Shown here one piece after another: positions 1-8,084 of a DNA stretch of 64,000 bases. The notes beneath the pieces were generated by a model that worked only from the letters and a program-made list of their open reading frames with translations, did not search any database and was not told the origin of the DNA. Positions within the stretch are counted from its first letter, which is position 1. Every line of letters begins with the position of its first letter. Both the position numbers and the translations under genes were made by a program. This DNA comes from Synergistaceae bacterium (GTDB taxonomy: Bacteria; Synergistota; Synergistia; Synergistales; Aminobacteriaceae), in the NCBI GenBank assembly GCA_017439345.1, contig JAFSJJ010000013.1, positions 62,001 through 126,000 of the forward strand. Direction: 5' to 3'.

Positions 1-21
1 TAAGCAGGAGAAGATGACTTC

Positions 22-798
22 ATGATATTATCTGATTTCCATACTCACACATGTTTTTGCGATGGTCATGACAAGCCCGAAGATGTAGTACTCAAGGCAA
101 TATCGCTCGGAATGCAGAAATTAGGCTTCTCCGGACACTCTTACACGCCTTTTGATGAGGAACCCTGCATGTCAGTTCTTAACACTGAGAGATATAAAAT
201 TGAGATAGCAAGACTTAAGCGCGAATATAAAGACAAGATTCAAATCTTTTGCGGAGTCGAGCAGGATTATTACTCTGAGTTAAGCACAAGTGATTATGAT
301 TTTGTCATAGGCTCAGTTCATTATATTAACGTGAACGGCAGATATTATCATGTTGACAGCAGTCCTGAAATGTTAAGGGCTTTGATTCATGAATGCAATG
401 ATGATGTTTACTCGATGTGCGAGAAATATTTTGCCCTTGTCTCTGATGTAGTTAATAAAACAGGAGCAAACATTATCGGACACTTTGACTTAATCACGAA
501 ACTTAATGATAAATATAATTTCTTTGACGAGAGTAATTCACGTTATATTCATGCCTGGAAGAGTTCAGCTGATAATTTATTGCGTACCGGCAGGCCTTTC
601 GAGATCAACACAGGAGCAATATCACGGGGCTATAAGACTGTGCCTTATCCATCGCGGGAAATATTAGAGTATATAGCTGCTCATAACGGAAAAGTTATAT
701 TATCGAGCGACTCTCATGATAAAGCAAACTTGATGTATAAATTCAGTGAGTGTGAAGCACTTGCTGACTCTCTTGGCCTGAAGATTATAGAATTATGA
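22..798 (+). CDS. PHP-family histidinol-phosphatase-like phosphoesterase
   Basis: A 258-residue PHP-domain metal-dependent phosphoesterase of the HisJ/HisK histidinol-phosphatase type. The metal-binding motifs appear in family order: an N-terminal HTH motif at residues 7-9, GFSGHS, GVEQDY, GSVHYI, a GHFDL motif and a C-terminal SSDSHD. Length and order suit histidinol phosphate phosphatase, which makes L-histidinol in histidine biosynthesis, in the cytoplasm. It is the first complete gene of the window; a TAA stop lies just upstream in frame and a CAGGAG ribosome-binding site precedes the ATG. It overlaps the next gene by 4 bases, so it is cotranscribed with cobalamin genes although its usual role is unrelated. 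The family is secure; the exact substrate is inferred, and another PHP phosphomonoester substrate is possible. Confidence 0.82.
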   Translation: MILSDFHTHTCFCDGHDKPEDVVLKAISLGMQKLGFSGHSYTPFDEEPCMSVLNTERYKIEIARLKREYKDKIQIFCGVEQDYYSELSTSDYDFVIGSVHYINVNGRYYHVDSSPEMLRALIHECNDDVYSMCEKYFALVSDVVNKTGANIIGHFDLITKLNDKYNFFDESNSRYIHAWKSSADNLLRTGRPFEINTGAISRGYKTVPYPSREILEYIAAHNGKVILSSDSHDKANLMYKFSECEALADSLGLKIIEL

Positions 799-1550
799 TT
801 TACTTTATCGGAGCAGGTCCCGGAGCTGTTGACTTAATCACAGTCAGAGGCGCAGAAATATTATCTCGTTCAGGAATGATTATCTATGCAGGTTCGCTGG
901 TGAATTATGAGCTCGTGAAAAAGTATGCTTGTGATAATTGCGAAATCTATAACAGCGCAGGAATGACTCTTAACGAAATTATAGAAAAGTTAATCTCAGG
1001 ACATAAACGAGGCTTGATAGTATCTAGGCTTCATTCAGGAGACCCTGCTTTATACGGAGCAGTTCGCGAGCAGATTAATATCTTGAGTGAAAAAAATATT
1101 CCCTTTGAGATAATTCCCGGAGTCAGTTCACTGTTTGCAGCGTCGGCAGCTCTTAAATGCGAGTACATGATTCCGGAAGTTAGCCAGACCCTAATAATCA
1201 CGAGGCTTGAAGGGCGGACTCCTGTTTCTGATAGAGAGAGCATAAAATCTCTTGCCGGGCATAATGCTTCAATGGCAGTGTTTCTCTCAGCGTCAATGAT
1301 TGATAAAGTATGCAGTGAGTTAATTGCGGGAGGCTGTGACTCAGAAACACCGGCAGTAATTATCTATAAAGCGTCTTGGCCTGATGAGAGAATTATACGA
1401 GGGACGTTAAAGACTCTTCCGGAGCTTGCAAGAGAGTCAAGAATTAATAAATCTGCGTTAATCTTAGTCGGCGAATTCTTGAGTGATAATATTAATTTCG
1501 CGAAGTCAAGACTCTATGACGAAAACTTTTCACATGAATTCAGGAAATAA
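795..1550 (+). CDS. cbiF: Precorrin-4/cobalt-precorrin-4 C11-methyltransferase
   Basis: A SAM-dependent tetrapyrrole methylase of 251 residues. The N-terminal IYFIGAGPGAVDLITVRG, the SRLHSGDPALYGAV motif near residue 80 and the IIPGVSSLFAASAAL segment are characteristic of CobM/CbiF. CbiF methylates C11 of cobalt-precorrin-4 in the anaerobic corrin pathway. The gene overlaps the PHP gene by 4 bases and the following cbiG by 17 bases if cbiG starts at 1534, which indicates translational coupling in one operon. The presence of CbiG and CbiD downstream argues for the oxygen-independent route and hence CbiF rather than CobM. Confidence 0.93.
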   Translation: MIYFIGAGPGAVDLITVRGAEILSRSGMIIYAGSLVNYELVKKYACDNCEIYNSAGMTLNEIIEKLISGHKRGLIVSRLHSGDPALYGAVREQINILSEKNIPFEIIPGVSSLFAASAALKCEYMIPEVSQTLIITRLEGRTPVSDRESIKSLAGHNASMAVFLSASMIDKVCSELIAGGCDSETPAVIIYKASWPDERIIRGTLKTLPELARESRINKSALILVGEFLSDNINFAKSRLYDENFSHEFRK

Positions 1551-2505
1551 TATAGTCATCGCTGCTTTTACTCTGAACGGGATAAATCTTGCATTGAGGC
1601 TCTCAAGTTATCTTGACGCAAGAGTCTTTGTTCCTGAGAGATTTATTAGCGTGAATTCGAGGCTTGAATTGATTTCAGGTTCTCTCAGTGAATGGTCAGG
1701 GAAATTCTTTCACGAGTCCAGAGCGTTAATCTTTATATCATCATGCGGAATAGCAGTCAGGGCAATAGCAAAGCATGTAACGAGCAAGACTCATGATCCT
1801 GCAGTTATAGTGATTGACGAGTCAGGAAAATATATCATTCCCATTTTATCAGGCCACATCGGGGGAGCTAATGAACTTGCAAATAAAATCTCTAGCTTCA
1901 TTAACGAGTCTCAAGCTATAATCACGACAGCAACGGACTTGAATAATATAATCGCTCCTGACACATGGGCAGTTAATAATAATTGCGTAATCGAGAACCC
2001 TGAAGCAATAAAGAACGTTTCAGCAAGGTTACTCGAAAATTTGCCGGTCGGAGTAGCAGTAACAGATCAGAATATAAGCGCGCCTTATCCTGTAACGTTA
2101 TATTTACGGCCAAGAGTCTTAATTCTGGGCACAGGCTGCAACAGGGGCGTTAATCCTGATGAGTTCGAGAGAGCTGCGAAAAATTTTCTTGAGTCTTCAG
2201 GCGTGTCAATTTTGAGTCTTAAGGCTTTAGCTTCGATTGATATAAAAGCTAATGAACCTGCGTTGATAAAATTTGCCCAGAGTCATAATATCCCGTTCGT
2301 AACGTTTAATTCTCGCGAGCTTCAGGAATTACCCGGAAAGTTCACGAGTTCGCAAAAAGTTTTGCAGATTACTGGAGTCGATAATATCTGCGAGAGGGCT
2401 TGCGTTAAGGCTGCTGGTGAAAATGCTGTGTTAATGAGAAACAAATTTATTTATAGCAGTGAGATAACTTTTGCGCTTGCAAGGAGTGATTTACGTGATT
2501 ATTAA
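1534..2505 (+). CDS. cbiG: Cobalt-precorrin 5A hydrolase
   Basis: CbiG opens the delta-lactone ring of cobalt-precorrin-5A and releases acetaldehyde, the step that defines the anaerobic cobalamin route. The protein shows the CbiG N-terminal pattern (IVIAAFTLNGINLALRL), the central LSGHIGGANELANKIS segment with ITTATDLN, and the C-terminal domain beginning VLILGTGCNRGVNPDEFE. The frame is open from 1483, but ATG 1534 is preferred because it gives the family-like N-terminus MNSGNNIVIAAFTL and a short overlap with cbiF. It overlaps cbiC by 11 bases. The C-terminal domain is complete, so this is a full CbiG of about 323 residues. Confidence 0.92.
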   Translation: MNSGNNIVIAAFTLNGINLALRLSSYLDARVFVPERFISVNSRLELISGSLSEWSGKFFHESRALIFISSCGIAVRAIAKHVTSKTHDPAVIVIDESGKYIIPILSGHIGGANELANKISSFINESQAIITTATDLNNIIAPDTWAVNNNCVIENPEAIKNVSARLLENLPVGVAVTDQNISAPYPVTLYLRPRVLILGTGCNRGVNPDEFERAAKNFLESSGVSILSLKALASIDIKANEPALIKFAQSHNIPFVTFNSRELQELPGKFTSSQKVLQITGVDNICERACVKAAGENAVLMRNKFIYSSEITFALARSDLRDY

Positions 2506-3100
2506 ACCCGATGAAATAGAACGTGAAAGCATGAGAATTATTCAGGGTATAATAGGCTCAAGATACACAGGCTCTGAAGAGAACTTGCGGGTAATAAAGC
2601 GAGTCATTCATGCAACTGCGGACTTTGACTTTCTTGATAATCTATATTTTTCTGATAATGTAATTCACAAAGCACATGAAGCCTTAAGAGAGCAGCGAGT
2701 CATAATCACTGATACACTAATGCTCAAATCAGGAATAAGCAAGAATTATGATATTAATATAATCTGTCATGTCAACGATAAAGAGACTCATGAAAACGCG
2801 AAATCACGGAGCTTGACTCGTGCAATAATAAATATTGAACGTGCTGTTAAAGATTTCCCCGAAGCAGTTTACGCAATAGGCAACTCACCGACCGCATTAA
2901 TAAGACTCTGTGAATTAGTTCATGAAGGTAAAGCAAAACCTGCTCTTGTTATCGGAGTCCCTGTAGGCTTTGTGAATGTAATTGAATCAAAAGAGTTATT
3001 ATATTCACTCTCAAGTATTCCCAGAATCATAGCAAGAGGCAATAAGGGCGGAAGTCCTGTCGCATGTGCAATAGTCAACGCGATTCTTTACACTCTTTAA
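2495..3100 (+). CDS. cbiC: Cobalt-precorrin-8 methylmutase
   Basis: CbiC moves a methyl group from C11 to C12 of cobalt-precorrin-8 to give cobyrinate. Family features are the N-terminal IIKPDEIERESMRII, the RVIHATADFDF motif carrying the conserved histidine, and the C-terminal RLCELVHEGKAKPALVIGVPVGFVNVIESKELL region. A longer frame begins at 2471, but GTG 2495 is the better start: AAGGAGTGA lies at 2481-2489 at good spacing, and the protein then begins exactly at the family N-terminus. It overlaps the end of cbiG by 11 bases and the start of cbiD by 37 bases. Confidence 0.93.
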   Translation: MIIKPDEIERESMRIIQGIIGSRYTGSEENLRVIKRVIHATADFDFLDNLYFSDNVIHKAHEALREQRVIITDTLMLKSGISKNYDINIICHVNDKETHENAKSRSLTRAIINIERAVKDFPEAVYAIGNSPTALIRLCELVHEGKAKPALVIGVPVGFVNVIESKELLYSLSSIPRIIARGNKGGSPVACAIVNAILYTL

Positions 3101-4146
3101 GATTCGGAGTAACAACCGGGACATGTGCTGCCGGAGCGTCAAAGGCTGCTGCTATATTCCTGAGTTCCGGTGAAATTCCTGACTCTGTGATTATCAAGAA
3201 TCTTGAAGGCCATGAATTTAATTTACACACGTTTAAATATGACTCAAAATTTTTCGGAGTGATAAAAGACTCAGGCGATGACAAAGGCGACATCACTAAC
3301 GGCGTAAAAGTTCTTGCAAGTCTTGAAGTCATTGAAGGCAGCAATCAAATTATTTTCTCAGCAGGTGAAGGAGTCGGCACTGTAACTCTTCCTGGACTCA
3401 AGATTAAACCGGGCGAGCCCGCTATTAACCCGGTCCCCCGAAAAATGATTGAGCTTGCCATACGTGAAATAATTCCGGATCAATCACTAAATGTAACTAT
3501 CTCAATTCCTGACGGTGAAAGAATTGCACTCAAAACTTTTAACCCTAGATTAGGCATTACCGGAGGCTTGTCGATTCTGGGAACTTCAGGACTCGTTAAG
3601 CCAATGAACGAACAGGCATTACTTGACTCTTTGACTCTTGAACTTAGCATGATTAACGCTTTGAACTTTCACGAGTTATATATCACTATAGGACATACAG
3701 GAGAGCTTGCAGTCAGAAAAATTTTTCACGTAACAGGACGCAATATAATTCAGTCAGGAAATTATACAGGTCATGTTCTTGATGAGGCAGCAGGATTAAA
3801 TTTTTCACGAGTCATAATCTGCGGTCATCTGGGAAAATTATTAAAGCTGGCAGCAGGAAATTTCAACACTCATAACAAAATTTCTGACGGGAGACTCGAG
3901 GCACTTTGCACCCATTTGGCACTGGCAGGAGCTTCACGCGATGTTATATATAAAGTCTTTCACAGCAATACGACTAACGAGGCAATAAATATAGTCGCTC
4001 AGGAAAATTTTAATCACGTCTGGAATAACTTGGCCGATATAATAGCGATTAAATCACAGCAGAGAGTATATAATAAATTTCATGTTGACGCAGCTTTTAT
4101 TGATAATGACGGGAATTTATTAGGTGCAAGTCAATGCTTGAGATAA
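3064..4146 (+). CDS. cbiD: Cobalt-precorrin-5B C1-methyltransferase
   Basis: A CbiD of 360 residues, the C1-methyltransferase of the anaerobic cobalamin pathway. The N-terminal LRFGVTTGTCAAGASKAAA motif is a signature of the family, followed by KPGEPAINPVPRKMI and LGITGGLSILGTSG. The annotated ATG places about a dozen residues before the conserved core and overlaps cbiC by 37 bases; no better start with a strong ribosome-binding site is visible. It overlaps cbiET by 13 bases. It belongs to the contiguous corrin-ring block at 795-5327. Confidence 0.93.
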   Translation: MCNSQRDSLHSLRFGVTTGTCAAGASKAAAIFLSSGEIPDSVIIKNLEGHEFNLHTFKYDSKFFGVIKDSGDDKGDITNGVKVLASLEVIEGSNQIIFSAGEGVGTVTLPGLKIKPGEPAINPVPRKMIELAIREIIPDQSLNVTISIPDGERIALKTFNPRLGITGGLSILGTSGLVKPMNEQALLDSLTLELSMINALNFHELYITIGHTGELAVRKIFHVTGRNIIQSGNYTGHVLDEAAGLNFSRVIICGHLGKLLKLAAGNFNTHNKISDGRLEALCTHLALAGASRDVIYKVFHSNTTNEAINIVAQENFNHVWNNLADIIAIKSQQRVYNKFHVDAAFIDNDGNLLGASQCLR

Positions 4147-5327
4147 TAATAGCAGGTGAAGGAACAGGCTTAATGACTCAGCAGGTTCGCGAGGCTCTTA
4201 ATGAGTCTGATACTATATTTGCTCATGAGAGATTCAGGGCATTAATTAATGACGAGAGAAAATTTATAGCACTCAAGAATTTCAACGACGCATTTAACTT
4301 CATAGATAATTACGAGTCAGCGAAAATATTATTTCTTGTCTCCGGTGATCCGTGTTTGTATAGTTTATTGCCATTAGTGAAAAAGAGATTCCCTAACGCA
4401 GATATTAAAGTCTTGCCCGGTATCAGCTCGTTACAAGTCATATGCTCTCATGCCTGCGAAACTTGGAACGGCGCAAATATTATCTCAGGTCATGGAAGAT
4501 TAATTAACTCCGGAGCTTTCTTGAACTCAATCGAACGCAATAGAGTAAATATATTATTCTGTGATAAAAATTTTTCTCCTGAATACATTTGCAGCAAACT
4601 TGAGTCAGAGAATATCTCAGGTCTTGAAGTGTTTATCGGCGAGAGACTCGGCAGTGAATCAGAGAAGATTTATCACGGTTTACCCAAAGAATTTATTAAT
4701 CACGGGTTCAGCCAGCCAGCAATAATTTTAATTCGCAATAATAATATTTACGTCCCTGAAAGATTAAGACTGCGGGATAAAGATTTTATCAGGAGCGAAA
4801 ATATTCACATCACACATGAATTAATCAGAGCAGCTATACTTGACAGACTCGAACTTGACTCAGACTCTATATTATTCGACATCGGAGCAGGTACGGGAAG
4901 CATAAGCATTTCAGCAGGACATGAGCATAATGATATAGAAATTCACTCGATAGAATATAAACACGAAGCAGTAAATCTTATTTCACGCAACATCAAGAAA
5001 TTTCACTTGCATAACATAACTTTACATGAAGGCCGTGCAATCGGGTTTATAAAGAGTCTTCCCATTCCTTCTCATGTCTTTATAGGCGGTTCGGGAGGCG
5101 AGTTAGCTTTTATTCTTGAATATCTTGCAAGTCTTGATGAGTCTATAAGGCTCGTCCTTGAATGTGTTACCCTTGAGACCCTGAACACAGCATTTAACTT
5201 TATGAGCAGCATGAAAAACTTTGAAGCCCTCCAGATTTCCGCAAGTGTCTCTAAGAATATCGCTGACTCGTTGACCCTCATGAAGGCAAACAATCCGGTT
5301 ATGATTCTCTGCGCTGACTCGAGATAG
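4134..5327 (+). CDS. cbiET: Fused cobalt-precorrin-7 C5-methyltransferase and C15-methyltransferase/decarboxylase
   Basis: A 397-residue fusion of CbiE (about residues 1-200) and CbiT (about 205-397), like CobL. The CbiE half begins LEIIIAGEGTGLMTQQVREAL and carries the VSGDPCLYSLL and VLPGISSLQVI methylase motifs. The CbiT half has the class I methyltransferase SAM loop LFDIGAGTGSISISAG and a later FIGGSGGEL motif. Together the two halves methylate C5 and C15 and decarboxylate the C12 acetate. It is the last corrin gene here; no terminator is evident before the promoter of the next gene. cbiL, cbiH and cbiJ are absent and presumably lie upstream of the window. Confidence 0.92.
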   Translation: MLEIIIAGEGTGLMTQQVREALNESDTIFAHERFRALINDERKFIALKNFNDAFNFIDNYESAKILFLVSGDPCLYSLLPLVKKRFPNADIKVLPGISSLQVICSHACETWNGANIISGHGRLINSGAFLNSIERNRVNILFCDKNFSPEYICSKLESENISGLEVFIGERLGSESEKIYHGLPKEFINHGFSQPAIILIRNNNIYVPERLRLRDKDFIRSENIHITHELIRAAILDRLELDSDSILFDIGAGTGSISISAGHEHNDIEIHSIEYKHEAVNLISRNIKKFHLHNITLHEGRAIGFIKSLPIPSHVFIGGSGGELAFILEYLASLDESIRLVLECVTLETLNTAFNFMSSMKNFEALQISASVSKNIADSLTLMKANNPVMILCADSR

Positions 5328-5346
5328 TGAATAAAAGTTTAGTGCA

Positions 5347-5374
5347 TTTACAAATAAATAAACTCTGATATAAT
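5347..5374 (+). promoter_or_regulatory. Probable sigma-70 promoter of the binding-protein gene
   Basis: TTTACA at 5347-5352 and TATAAT at 5369-5374 are separated by 16 bases, and TGA directly precedes the -10, which gives an extended -10. The start codon lies 43 bases downstream, after a GGAGG ribosome-binding site. Confidence 0.7.
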
Positions 5375-5416
5375 ATCCCGCGTTGAGAAAATAAATTTAT
5401 ACATGGAGGCAACATC

Positions 5417-6217
5417 ATGAAGAAGTTATTACTTGCAGTTATGGTTATGATTATGTGTGTAAGTGCGTGTTTTGCAGACGGATTAAATATCTCGAAGCCT
5501 GAAGACTTAGTTAATATCAAAATAGGCACTCAAAGGGGAACTATAGCAGAAGGCATAGCTAAGAAAATGCTCGGCGACAAGGCATCAACACAGCTTACGA
5601 CCTACGAGAAGGCAACGGACGTTATTCAAGCTTTGAAAGTCGGCAAGATTGACGGAGCTATCATCGACGAAGCACCGGCATTACAGTTCGTAAAGAATGA
5701 CCCCGATAATATTAAAATACTTCCTGAGCCTATGACTACGGAACAATATGCAATCGGTTTCAAGCAGGGAAATAAAGAACTCGTCGAACAGGTTAATAAA
5801 GCCCTTGCAGAGATTAAGGCAGACGGTTCACTCGAAGTTATCATGTTGAAGTATAAAGAGGATCCTACAGCACCTAAGGCTTCAGATATCGACCTTCACA
5901 AAGGGGCTTCGGGCGGAGTCTTGAAAGTCGGAACTGAGAGTGGCTTTCCTCCCTATGACATAAAGACTGCTGACGGCTACACGGGAATCGATATAGAGAT
6001 GTGCGCACTTATCGCAGGCAAACTTAATAAAGAGCTTGTTATTGTTGCATACCCGTTTGACTCGTTATTTATGGCAGTGAACTCCGGACATGTTGATATG
6101 ATCTGCGCAGGTATCACAGTTAATGAAGAGAGAAAGATGTTCACGGACTTTTCGGATCCTTACGAGGACGCTAAACAAGTCGCAGTTGTATTGACGAAAA
6201 ATTACGCAGAGAAGTAA
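5417..6217 (+). CDS. Secreted family-3 solute-binding protein with circularly permuted lobes
   Basis: A periplasmic amino-acid-binding protein of 266 residues with a signal peptide (residues 1-20, ending ACFA). Unlike ordinary family-3 binding proteins, the order of the halves is swapped. Residues 24-149 match the usual C-terminal part: KPEDLVNIKIGTQRGT, GKIDGAIIDEAPAL, EQYAIGFKQGNKELVEQVNKAL and GSLEVIMLKY. A linker of about 18 residues follows. Residues 168-262 then match the usual N-terminal part: LKVGTESGFPPYD, YTGIDIEMC, AGITVNEERK and FTDFSDPY, including the ERK arginine that normally contacts the ligand carboxylate. It has its own promoter and a following terminator; no permease or ATPase gene is adjacent. 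The ligand is probably an amino acid, but this is not shown. Confidence 0.85.
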   Translation: MKKLLLAVMVMIMCVSACFADGLNISKPEDLVNIKIGTQRGTIAEGIAKKMLGDKASTQLTTYEKATDVIQALKVGKIDGAIIDEAPALQFVKNDPDNIKILPEPMTTEQYAIGFKQGNKELVEQVNKALAEIKADGSLEVIMLKYKEDPTAPKASDIDLHKGASGGVLKVGTESGFPPYDIKTADGYTGIDIEMCALIAGKLNKELVIVAYPFDSLFMAVNSGHVDMICAGITVNEERKMFTDFSDPYEDAKQVAVVLTKNYAEK

Positions 6218-6237
6218 TCAGTAATAAAAAATTTTTC

Positions 6238-6275
6238 TCCCCTTGATTCTGATTCAAGAGTCAGAGTCAGGGGGA
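6238..6275. terminator. Bidirectional intrinsic terminator
   Basis: A stem of about 15 pairs (two G-T pairs) runs from TCCCC at 6238 to GGGGGA, with an 8-base loop. T-rich sequence lies on either side. It separates the binding-protein gene from the convergent epimerase gene. Confidence 0.75.
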
Positions 6276-6279
6276 TTTA

Positions 6280-7338
6280 TTATATTCTGGCTTTGAGAAT
6301 TTCTACGGTGTGCTTAAATCCTGTCTGAGCGTCAAATAAATTTTTCCAGCCAAGAGCCTCAAGTTTCGAGCCGTCAAGCGATGAGTTATTCATTGGGTTA
6401 AATATTTTCTTTTCACTATCTGAAGCATTTTCGCGGATTAATTTCACGTTACCGAATGAAGCGAGCATCTCTGCAATGTCCCTGATAGTTAATATAGTAC
6501 CCGGTATGTTGTAGGCCTGGACGCTTTCACCGTTAAATAAAACTTTCAAGATTGCCCCTGCACAGTCAAGGCAATAACACCAGCTGCGTAATTGGAGTCC
6601 GTCGCTCTTCATGATTATATTTTCGCCTTTAGCTGCAAGATACGGGAACTCAGAGCCTACTCTGTTGTCGCGTTCTGACGCTGTAGGGCCGTAAATGTGT
6701 CCCGGTCTGACGATTGAAGAGTCTACCCCGAACTCAGATTTGTAGCCTGCAAGTAAAGTTTCTGCCGCACGTTTGCTGACTGCATAGCAATTGCGCATAT
6801 TGAGCAGATCCGTATATCCGTAGTCGTTCTCTTTGAATGGCTGAGTGTTATTCTCTGCCCTTTGGCCGTATACTTCGGAGCTTGATATATATAATACTTT
6901 GCTTGAGTTATTCTCCCGCGCGTAGTCAAGAAGTAATTTAGTGCCTGTTATATTTGCTGTCATTGTCTCGACAGGTTCAAGCGAGTAAATTACAGGATAA
7001 GCATTGCTTGCACCGTGAATAATATAATTTATCTCAGGAGGAATATAATTAACCCGTGAAGTATCGTAATTAATATACGTGAAATAATCTTTACCAGAAA
7101 AATCTTTGAAGCGTTCACGAATTTTATTTATATTTCGTCCTGCTGCGAGAATATTTATTTTCCCGTTGCGAGTCTCGTTGTATCGAATCAAAATATCGAC
7201 GACTGACGAGCATATGAGTCCCCCTGCGCCTGTGATAATTATTGACTTTCCTGAAAGAGTCTCAAGTTCAGGGAGCGAATTAATAATCTTGTCTATATCA
7301 CTGAGCCATAAATCACTTGAGTATATTACTTTAGCCAT
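6280..7338 (-). CDS. NAD-dependent epimerase/dehydratase (extended SDR)
   Basis: A 352-residue extended short-chain dehydrogenase/reductase acting on nucleotide sugars. It has a Rossmann NAD-binding motif (ITGAGGLI near residue 35), the catalytic serine region YISSSEVYG and the YAVSK catalytic Tyr-Lys motif. The later IVRPGHIYGP and IPGTILTIRDIAEML segments are typical of UDP-sugar epimerases and decarboxylases. Its start overlaps the end of the cytidylyltransferase gene by 13 bases, so the two act in one transcript, most likely for a surface polysaccharide or teichoic-acid-like sugar. The exact sugar cannot be read from the sequence. Confidence 0.85.
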   Translation of the reverse strand: MAKVIYSSDLWLSDIDKIINSLPELETLSGKSIIITGAGGLICSSVVDILIRYNETRNGKINILAAGRNINKIRERFKDFSGKDYFTYINYDTSRVNYIPPEINYIIHGASNAYPVIYSLEPVETMTANITGTKLLLDYARENNSSKVLYISSSEVYGQRAENNTQPFKENDYGYTDLLNMRNCYAVSKRAAETLLAGYKSEFGVDSSIVRPGHIYGPTASERDNRVGSEFPYLAAKGENIIMKSDGLQLRSWCYCLDCAGAILKVLFNGESVQAYNIPGTILTIRDIAEMLASFGNVKLIRENASDSEKKIFNPMNNSSLDGSKLEALGWKNLFDAQTGFKHTVEILKARI

Positions 7339-8039
7339 GATGATCTCTCCGTTGATAATAGTGCTTTGAAAATATCTATGTCTTCAACTGTAGTGAGCTT
7401 TATATTTTTTTCTGAACCTGCAGAGAAATAAACTTTTTCCCCCATCTCTATCATTAGGGTACATGATGCTACTGAATTAGTTATGCCTGCTTCGAGTGCC
7501 CTTCTGTGAAGACTGCAAATATCTTTTATAAAGAACGTCTGCGGAGTCTGAGTGCGCTTTAATTTATCTCTTGGATAGCTTCCGGTTGAGGCGAGTCCGT
7601 CTTCAGTCTGCATCATTGCTTCAGCACAGGGAATAACTGCGGTTGCGTTGCCGTATTTCTTTGTAACGCGAATAGAATCCGAAATTATCTCAGGTGAAAT
7701 CATGGGTCTTATAGCATCGTGAATTAAAACTATGTCGTCAGGTCCGCAACTGCCTTCAAGACCGAAGACTCCGTTTCGTATTGACTCCTGACCGGTTTTG
7801 CCGCCGGGAAATATATATTTGAGCTTTGTTATATTGAACTGTTTAGCATATGCCTGCAAGACCTGCTCCCAGCCTTCAAGACAGGCTACAGCAATTGAGT
7901 CAATTGACGGGTGCTTCTCGAACGCCTCAAGGGTATAAACTATCACGGGACGTTCATTAACTGTTAAGAACTGTTTGGGTATGTCCTGATGCATTCTGTT
8001 CCCTGAACCGCCTGCTATGATTAACGCTATGTTAGACAC
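7326..8039 (-). CDS. IspD/TarI-family cytidylyltransferase
   Basis: A 237-residue CTP-dependent sugar/polyol-phosphate cytidylyltransferase. It has the N-terminal LIIAGGSGNRM nucleotide-binding loop with DIPKQFL, the GGKTGQESIRNG motif, VLIHDAIRPM and a C-terminal KLTTVEDIDIFKALL. These fit both IspD (isoprenoid route) and TarI (ribitol-5-phosphate). Translational overlap with a nucleotide-sugar epimerase favours a polysaccharide role, but IspD function cannot be excluded because no other ispD candidate is visible here. Confidence 0.8.
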   Translation of the reverse strand: MSNIALIIAGGSGNRMHQDIPKQFLTVNERPVIVYTLEAFEKHPSIDSIAVACLEGWEQVLQAYAKQFNITKLKYIFPGGKTGQESIRNGVFGLEGSCGPDDIVLIHDAIRPMISPEIISDSIRVTKKYGNATAVIPCAEAMMQTEDGLASTGSYPRDKLKRTQTPQTFFIKDICSLHRRALEAGITNSVASCTLMIEMGEKVYFSAGSEKNIKLTTVEDIDIFKALLSTERSSWLK

Positions 8040-8084
8040 TGTAAATTTTCTCCCTGATTAAATTATTATTTCAAGAATTATACA

